A stretch of DNA of 11,032 nucleotides from Acidobacteria bacterium AH-259-G07 (GTDB lineage: Bacteria > Acidobacteriota > UBA6911 > RPQK01 > JADFOI01), in NCBI GenBank assembly GCA_027717925.1, contig JALLON010000066.1, positions 1 to 11,032 on the forward strand. The letters run 5' to 3'. The notes below the pieces were generated by a model. That model had not been told where the DNA came from. It worked only from the letters and a program-made list of their open reading frames with translations, and searched no databases. Both the position numbers and the translations under genes were made by a program. Positions 6,839-11,032 of the stretch are shown here, in pieces; the stretch's first letter is position 1; every line of letters begins with the position of its first letter.

Positions 6839-6871
6839 GAACAGTGCCGAGCTCTTTTTCTGTGACTGTTC
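6839..6871. promoter_or_regulatory. spaced 7-bp inverted repeat between the two TA modules
   Basis: GAACAGT (6839-6845) and ACTGTTC (6865-6871) are exact reverse complements separated by 19 bases that include a T5 tract. They lie in the 104-base gap after the first PIN gene and about 44 bases before the second antitoxin start. The 26-base centre-to-centre spacing is between two and three helical turns and could hold two operator half-sites for a ribbon-helix-helix repressor; a weak hairpin is the alternative. Confidence 0.25.
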
Positions 6872-6897
6872 CGGGCCCATTGCCCGCAAGCAAGACG

Positions 6898-6903
6898 TAT
6901 GAT
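6898..6903 (+). promoter_or_regulatory. putative -10 box of the RHH-PIN module
   Basis: TATGAT lies 11 bases before the antitoxin ATG at 6915. Transcription would begin within about five bases of the ATG, giving a nearly leaderless mRNA. This fits the absence of any Shine-Dalgarno sequence before this ATG. No clear -35 box is seen. A second hexamer, TATAGT (6909-6914), directly abuts the ATG. Confidence 0.35.
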
Positions 6904-6914
6904 ACCCTTATAGT

Positions 6915-7124
6915 ATGAAATCACATATAAGTATTACCATCGCCCAGGAGCTGGTGAATGAGCTGAAACGTCTGAGCCGGCAACAAAGGCGCTCTTTGAG
7001 TAATCTGATGGAACTGGCTGCGCTGGAGTATCTGAGAGACAAACGGGTGACTAGAAACATCCATACCAGTTCAGGCACTTTTCGAGGATCCTTCTCACGT
7101 AAGGACACTTATGAGAATAGATGA
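6915..7124 (+). CDS. ribbon-helix-helix (CopG/Arc-like) antitoxin
   Basis: The 69-residue product begins with a short beta strand (HISITI, residues 4-9), then helix one (AQELVNELKRLSRQQ) and, after an RS turn, helix two (SLSNLMELAALEYLRDK). This is the ribbon-helix-helix layout of CopG-like antitoxins, which dimerise and insert the paired strands into the DNA major groove. The C-terminal 25 residues (rich in Thr, Ser, Arg) are polar and probably disordered until they bind the toxin. Its end overlaps the PIN toxin start by 14 bases, the usual sign of translational coupling. No ribosome site precedes the ATG, so initiation may be leaderless. It is unrelated to the Phd-type antitoxin just upstream. 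Confidence 0.83.
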   Translation: MKSHISITIAQELVNELKRLSRQQRRSLSNLMELAALEYLRDKRVTRNIHTSSGTFRGSFSRKDTYENR

Positions 7125-7563
7125 ACTGCGGGGTCGCTTTCTGATTGACACCAATGTATTGATCTACGCGACGCTGGAGGGGGATCCCCGGTATCGGAGA
7201 GCCCAACAGGTGATCAAAAAGGGTGCTGACAACCTGTGTGAAGCATTTATTTCGGTCCAGAATCTGGCTGAAATGTACCCTAACTTGACGGGGCCGAAGA
7301 CCAAGCCTCCTGATTCTCCTGAATTGGCTCGGAAGAAGATCAGCTCCATAGGCCAACTCCACTTCCTGGAAGTCCTGCCAACTAGTTACGAAGTCGTGAC
7401 TACAGCGTTGGAGTTGTGCTGCAAATATGAATTAACTCTTCAGGATTATTTCGACATGCAGCTGGTGGCCACTATGCTTGTGAACCAGATCCCGACATTA
7501 ATTACTGAAAACGACAAAGATTTCTCATTAGTCACGGAAATTTCTGCATGGAATCCTTTTTAG
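7111..7563 (+). CDS. PIN-domain toxin (VapC-like), probable ribonuclease
   Basis: A 150-residue PIN protein. The acids expected for the metal site are Asp13 (FLIDTNVLIYA), Glu54 (VQNLAEMYPNLT), Asp112 or Asp115 (LQDYFDMQLVATM), and Asp135/Asp137 in the LITENDKDF block. VapC-type enzymes cut tRNA or rRNA and halt growth when freed from the antitoxin. TAAGGA six bases before the ATG is a good ribosome site, and the gene overlaps the antitoxin end by 14 bases in another frame. The protein shares only general PIN features with the other PIN toxin at 6388-6810, so the two modules are not a recent duplication. It seems intact and closes the TA cluster. Confidence 0.87.
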   Translation: MRIDELRGRFLIDTNVLIYATLEGDPRYRRAQQVIKKGADNLCEAFISVQNLAEMYPNLTGPKTKPPDSPELARKKISSIGQLHFLEVLPTSYEVVTTALELCCKYELTLQDYFDMQLVATMLVNQIPTLITENDKDFSLVTEISAWNPF

Positions 7564-7689
7564 GTGCGGCATGCTCGGCCACAACTCTCCAATGAAATCC
7601 AGTTGTCTTTTGGGTGAGCCATGGCTTAAAGTGAAGCGAACCTGTGGCCTCAAAAGATTACAAAATCTGAATTGAAACAGGACCACCGA

Positions 7690-7711
7690 CGACCCACCCT
7701 TGGCTGGGTCG
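7690..7711. other. 7-bp stem-loop upstream of the M24-fold gene
   Basis: CGACCCA (7690-7696) and TGGGTCG (7705-7711) can form a GC-rich seven-pair stem with an eight-base loop, 29 bases before the ATG at 7741. No T-tract follows on either strand, so it is not a standard terminator. It could affect mRNA stability or be an operator. The 177-base gap after the PIN gene holds nothing else I recognise. Confidence 0.3.
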
Positions 7712-7740
7712 GCGAATCGATCTTGAAAGGAGTCTATGGC

Positions 7741-9114
7741 ATGCTTCCCTCGAGAAGAAGTTTCTTCAGAACGAGCCTTCTTGGACTGGCCGGTCTCAGT
7801 GCCACCCGTCACTTTCAGCAAGCAAGCGGCCAGTCCCGTTCTTTGCTCCAGGCGGACCCGCTGCACCCGGCAGCGGCTCAGTTTGACCGTCTTCCATTGC
7901 AATGGCACAAGCGCCAGGCAAAGACGCTGCGCGAAAAATGCGGTGAAAAAGATTGTGCCGCGGTGCTTCTTCGAGACCGTTGGAATATCATTTATTACAC
8001 GGGGCTCTTCCACACCACCACGGAACGTCCATTCTGGGTGCTGCTCCCCATCAGTGAGGAGGCCATCTTCTGGTACAGCCCCGGGCTCGATCGTGACTTA
8101 GTCGACTCCTGGTGGAGCACGGACAACGAATACTACTTTGACTACTTACACAGCCGCAAGGCGTACCCCAACCGAGGAAAGGTCGAACAAGGGGAAACTC
8201 TCGATCTTTGGGAATGGATGTTAAGAGGCTTGAAAGAGCGGGGCTTTGCAAATCAGGTAATCGGCGTGGATAAAGAGTTGTCTTCACAACAGCGCAGGGC
8301 AGCTCAAACACTTTTGCCTCACGCTGCCTTTCGTGACATCAGCCAGATTTGCATCGACATACGGATGGTGAAGACGGATGAGGAAATTGCCCTCACTCAA
8401 CGCGCCTATGATTATTTCAGCAAGGTCCATGCCTTTGCTCGCGATTACATCCTGCAACATGGAACCGATGCCACAGACTTCGATGTGAGTCATGCCGCCA
8501 CCGAGTACGCGACGGATCTCATCCTGGCCGACATCCAGCACGATGGGAAACCTCACAGCGCCGTGGGCATTGACATTGGTATCGGTTGTCGGACCGGAGC
8601 AGGGACTGCCTATCCCCACCCCAACCAGTTCTTTTACAAGAAGATTGAACGCGGAGACGCGCTTCAAGTCGCCGGGGTCATCAAGATCGGGGGCTGTGGA
8701 GGCGAATGTTATCGCTATTATCAGATCCTCCCTTCCACCGCCCGGCGCGACCAGGTCTGGCAGACTGTTACGGACACTGCCCTGCTCCTGCGCGAGCAGT
8801 GCTATCACGGCAATACGTGCTCGCAAGTGGCCTATGAGATTCATAAGCTTCAGGTGGAGCGCGGAATGGAAAGGCTTATTTACCACCGCCCGGGCCACGG
8901 GGAAGGAATGGAGGGGCATCAGCCTCCCTGGTTGGCCTTGGGAGACTATACCATGCTGCGAAAAGGCATGACTTTTAGCGTGGAACCGGGCCTGTACGAT
9001 CCGGAAAACGGTTTTGGTTACAACCCCAGTGACAACTGTTTGGTCTGGGACAAGCGTGGAATTTTCCAAAGCAGCGTGCCCTGGACCAAGCAATGGATGT
9101 ATTTGAAACTATGA
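7741..9114 (+). CDS. Tat-exported M24-fold (pita-bread) protein, Xaa-Pro aminopeptidase / creatinase-like
   Basis: From the ATG at 7741 (AAAGGAG nine bases upstream) the product has 457 residues. It opens with a twin-arginine signal, SRRSFFRTSLLGLAGLSA, so it should be exported folded. An N-terminal creatinase-like domain (about 45-220, with WNIIYYTGLFHTTTERPFW) precedes the M24 domain (about 225-457). By eye, the five metal ligands of aminopeptidase P are only partly kept. His386 (PGHGEGMEG) and Glu415 (SVEPGLY) are present. The two Asp positions, eleven residues apart, are Ala311 and Glu322, and the final Glu is Ser430 (NPSDNCLV). It may therefore be a non-peptidase member, as creatinase uses this fold without metal. 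The gene stands alone, convergent with the methyltransferase. The TTG at 7672 would bury the Tat signal and is rejected. Confidence 0.83.
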   Translation: MLPSRRSFFRTSLLGLAGLSATRHFQQASGQSRSLLQADPLHPAAAQFDRLPLQWHKRQAKTLREKCGEKDCAAVLLRDRWNIIYYTGLFHTTTERPFWVLLPISEEAIFWYSPGLDRDLVDSWWSTDNEYYFDYLHSRKAYPNRGKVEQGETLDLWEWMLRGLKERGFANQVIGVDKELSSQQRRAAQTLLPHAAFRDISQICIDIRMVKTDEEIALTQRAYDYFSKVHAFARDYILQHGTDATDFDVSHAATEYATDLILADIQHDGKPHSAVGIDIGIGCRTGAGTAYPHPNQFFYKKIERGDALQVAGVIKIGGCGGECYRYYQILPSTARRDQVWQTVTDTALLLREQCYHGNTCSQVAYEIHKLQVERGMERLIYHRPGHGEGMEGHQPPWLALGDYTMLRKGMTFSVEPGLYDPENGFGYNPSDNCLVWDKRGIFQSSVPWTKQWMYLKL

Positions 9115-9220
9115 TTTCTAGGGGAACCTCTGGCTTCTCATATTCCGAGTGGAAAGGCATCTTCTGTCCCTCTGAACCTTTTTGCGGAACTTTTCCTACG
9201 CCACCTTCTTTTGTTTCATT

Positions 9221-10132
9221 TTAATCTCCCCGGCGGGCGATCGTGGTCAACATGCCATACTTGCCACTTAACCTTTCCACCAATGGAAAGGCCATCAGGA
9301 GAGGCTTCAGCATATAGTAAGGCAGACGGCTGCCGAAATGTGCTTCTGTCCAGTTAATCAAGCTGTACTTCAAACAGTGAATGTTTACTATTGGCGAGAA
9401 AAAGAGATGTTTGCAAACCCTTAATCCTTTTTCCCCCAGCAGAATTTCCAGGGGCTGAGGAGCGAAGTGGTATAAATGCCTGGGCACATCATCAAAACCG
9501 TACCAGTAGCGACGAAACAGGCGGGCTTGCAAGCTGTCCAAATTGGGAAGAGAGATAAAGATCCAGCCTCCCGGGCAAAGCAATTGATGGACCCGCTTGA
9601 GCACTTCACCAGGCTGTGGCAAGTGCTCCAATACGTGCCAGAATGTAATCACATTAAATGAGCCTTCGATAAGCTGATCGGAAAAAATATTCCCCTCGAT
9701 CAAAGTGAGATCCTGGATCCTCTCACCAACCAGCCGAATGGTTTGCTGTGCCAACTCGACTCCCGTCTTATCCCATTTCCGGGGGTCCAGTGCCCACAGG
9801 AACTTTCCGTCCCCACATCCAACGTCCAGGATCCGCCCGCCAGCAACGAACCGTTCCACAAGATCAACTTTTTCTGTTTCCTTTCGCCAGGAACGGCTTC
9901 GCTGAAGTTTTCCCGAGAGAAACTCATCAACCGTCCGAGCTGTATCTCCCAGATAAGTGGGTGGGTAGTGCCGCTTAATTTCTTCTTCGGTCAGCAAAGG
10001 TGTGGTCCAGCCAAACCCGCAACCATGGCACCGGCGGATTTCCCACGTTTCTTCAGGTCTGTCGAGGACGCGGTCAAAGGCGGTAGTGAAAAGCTCGCAA
10101 TCGTGGCACGAACAAACGGGACACTGCATCAT
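9221..10132 (-). CDS. class I SAM-dependent methyltransferase with N-terminal zinc ribbon
   Basis: About 303 residues from the first of two adjacent ATGs. The N-terminus carries CPVC (4-7) and CHGCG (35-39), two Cys pairs that would bind one zinc. Next comes a Rossmann methyltransferase domain: motif I ILDVGCGDGKF (about 101-111), the acid loop GVELA, NVITFWHVLEHLPQP (motif IV region), and LLCPGGWIFISLPN. The C-terminal part (RYWYGFDDVPRHLYHF onward) is typical of Methyltransf_23-like proteins encoded in surface-polysaccharide and glycan-modification clusters. Their substrates are usually a sugar nucleotide or lipid-linked intermediate. No glycosyltransferase is adjacent, so the substrate is unknown. 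The ribosome site (AGG eight bases upstream) is weak. A TTG start one codon earlier is possible. Confidence 0.87.
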   Translation of the reverse strand: MMQCPVCSCHDCELFTTAFDRVLDRPEETWEIRRCHGCGFGWTTPLLTEEEIKRHYPPTYLGDTARTVDEFLSGKLQRSRSWRKETEKVDLVERFVAGGRILDVGCGDGKFLWALDPRKWDKTGVELAQQTIRLVGERIQDLTLIEGNIFSDQLIEGSFNVITFWHVLEHLPQPGEVLKRVHQLLCPGGWIFISLPNLDSLQARLFRRYWYGFDDVPRHLYHFAPQPLEILLGEKGLRVCKHLFFSPIVNIHCLKYSLINWTEAHFGSRLPYYMLKPLLMAFPLVERLSGKYGMLTTIARRGD

Positions 10133-10150
10133 CAACTGTACCTGGCATGG

Positions 10151-10179
10151 AGTGTACCGACGGCTTTAAAATGGACACT
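10151..10179. other. imperfect inverted repeat in unexplained DNA between methyltransferase and peroxidase fragment
   Basis: AGTGTACC (10151-10158) and GGACACT (10173-10179) are reverse complements apart from one extra base, around an AT-rich centre (CTTTAAAAT). The site lies just upstream of the methyltransferase start. It could be an operator or promoter element. It also resembles the kind of short terminal repeats found at insertion-sequence ends, but no transposase is nearby. Confidence 0.25.
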
Positions 10180-10938
10180 TCATTGCTTAGAAAACACGCT
10201 ACACAAATAAATCCAACGAAAGAGCGTACTTATCCTAAAAGTCTTATCTCCACTTGTCCCTCCTTTATTTACGTCATGTACTCGTGTAGGAGCGCACAGG
10301 AGAGGAGTTATGTCGGATGTCAGTAGCATAGTTCTTCCCAAACCTTGTCGCTCAAAGGAGGCAATGGCCTTCCCCACCGTCTCATAGCTGATCGCTCCAG
10401 GACCAAACGCCTTTTCAAATTCTTGGCGGTAGGAGGGATCAGCCATCAGCTTTTTCTCCACTCCCTCCAGAGTATGGGCCATCTCTATCGGGTTCTGCAC
10501 CGGGCCCTCGGCCTGTTTTTCTAGGTTCGGGGCACGCCCATCCCAGAATTGTGTGGTGTAGTAAGCGGCGTTAAAAACAGTAGGAGCATTTCGGGTGCCC
10601 TTCTGGCCGTGGACACCCTGCGAGACGGGTTTACCATCCGAGAAGCCCAACTCGGGCTTGTGGCAGGTGCCACACGCGACAGTGTTGTCCACTGAGAGAA
10701 TCGGATCGTAGTAGAGCCTGCGACCCAGGGCGATGGTCTCGGCTGTGGGCGGATTATCGGCTGGAATCGGAACTGGTGGCAGCCCCAGTGGCGCTTCGAT
10801 TTGGACAGGAGTGCCAATTGGTATAGCAGCCCCAGCCCGCCGTATTTCGAAGCGACGTGGCCGCTCAGCCAGATAGATCCACAACACGGCGGCGAACAAA
10901 GCAATTACGACAATAGCCAAAAGGATCTTGCGTTTCAT
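10180..10938 (-). pseudogene. truncated di-haem cytochrome c peroxidase (first haem domain only)
   Basis: The frame begins with an N-terminal membrane anchor (ILLAIVVIALFAAVLWIYLAE, no clear cleavage site). It continues as a cytochrome c peroxidase/MauG-type domain: LGRRLYYDPILS, the haem motif CGTCH (89-93), GTRNAPTVFNAAY, FWDGR and a helix ending GKAIASFER (189-197). In the intact family this leads to a second domain with another CxxCH, about 320-350 residues in all. Here homology ends at codon 197 (about 10348). The last 55 codons are unrelated and contain no second haem site, so the electron-transfer haem is lost. A peroxidase that reduces hydrogen peroxide in the periplasm needs both. 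GGAGGAG lies 14 bases before the ATG, rather far. The fragment could still be expressed as a mono-haem protein, but I infer a pseudogene cut by insertion or deletion. Confidence 0.83.
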
Positions 10939-10974
10939 GGTTTTTACTTCATCTCCTCCTTCGGTTCCTGAAGC

Positions 10975-11032
10975 CTATATTAGCCAATCGTCAACTTTCC
11001 CGCCATCATTAGGCCAGCCCGGCCCCTCGGGT
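10975..11032 (-). CDS. possible C-terminal end of an upstream gene
   Basis: One minus-strand frame is open from the right window edge to a TAG at 10975-10977, giving about 19 codons ending NDGGKVDDWLI. It stops 36 bases before the peroxidase ATG, as would fit an operon, and the other two frames have stops here. With so few residues the family cannot be named and it may be non-coding. Confidence 0.25.
   Translation of the reverse strand, partial: PEGPGWPNDGGKVDDWLI

Noticed and set aside
7672..7740. An upstream TTG start extending the M24-fold protein by 23 residues.
   Set aside because: It would place the twin-arginine motif 27 residues from the N-terminus, and the ATG at 7741 has a good ribosome site.
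7736..8101. A frame starting at an ATG five bases before the M24-fold start.
   Set aside because: Out of frame with the conserved protein, with no motif; a shadow that shares the same ribosome site.
8284..9093. A 269-codon minus-strand open frame opposite the M24-fold gene.
   Set aside because: It lies wholly inside a well-supported gene on the other strand, has no family motif, and is explained by codon bias of the sense gene.
9115..9220. A possible bidirectional terminator between the convergent M24-fold and methyltransferase genes.
   Set aside because: I found only a short imperfect stem with a two-base loop (AGGGGAACCTCT) and no adjoining T-tract.
1..11032. CRISPR arrays, tRNA or rRNA genes, and complete insertion sequences.
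   Set aside because: No regularly spaced repeats, cloverleaf sequences, rRNA motifs or transposase frames were seen on either strand.

Overview
This window reads as an accessory, partly decaying stretch of a bacterial chromosome, probably from a free-living soil or water heterotroph. The evidence for lifestyle is a formylglycine-type sulfatase beside the remains of a secreted alpha-L-arabinofuranosidase and of a second sulfatase, a Tat-exported M24-fold protein, a membrane-anchored cytochrome c peroxidase fragment and several toxin-antitoxin (TA) pairs. That mix is common in the PVC group (Planctomycetes, Verrucomicrobia, Lentisphaerae) and in Acidobacteria. No ribosomal or phylogenetic marker is present, so the phylum is only a guess.

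Layout. Bases 2-757 (+) encode most of a DUF2182 membrane protein that enters from the left edge. It converges on a minus-strand group: a putative 60-residue protein (954-772), a class A FAD monooxygenase (2201-1023), and a ParDE/RelBE-like TA remnant in which the antitoxin (2588-2388) looks intact and the overlapping toxin (2412-2251) stops after 53 codons. Next comes a decayed polysaccharide-degradation block. It holds an intact exported sulfatase (4201-2783, minus), a GH51 arabinofuranosidase pseudogene (5013-4251, minus) with a homopolymer frameshift and a large internal deletion, and a head-to-head C-terminal fragment of another sulfatase (5087-5590, plus).

After an AT-rich spacer (5591-6009) lie two tandem plus-strand TA modules: Phd/YefM antitoxin plus PIN toxin (6067-6810), then ribbon-helix-helix antitoxin plus a different PIN toxin (6915-7563). 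The first is preceded by a good promoter and a perfect 18-bp palindrome, a likely autoregulatory operator. An M24-fold protein with a twin-arginine signal follows (7741-9114, plus); by eye it lacks three of the five metal ligands of aminopeptidase P. It converges on a zinc-ribbon SAM methyltransferase (10132-9221, minus). At the right edge is a cytochrome c peroxidase gene (10938-10180, minus) cut after its first haem domain, and perhaps the last codons of another minus-strand gene.

The genes do not form one pathway. The pattern is three TA modules, at least four broken genes (ParE-like toxin, GH51, sulfatase fragment, peroxidase) and strand switching, which suggests a region of repeated insertion, deletion and decay. 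I did not find a clear new multi-gene system. The most unusual items are the M24-fold protein with altered metal site, the Phd antitoxin whose best ribosome site faces an ATT codon, and the palindrome in front of it.
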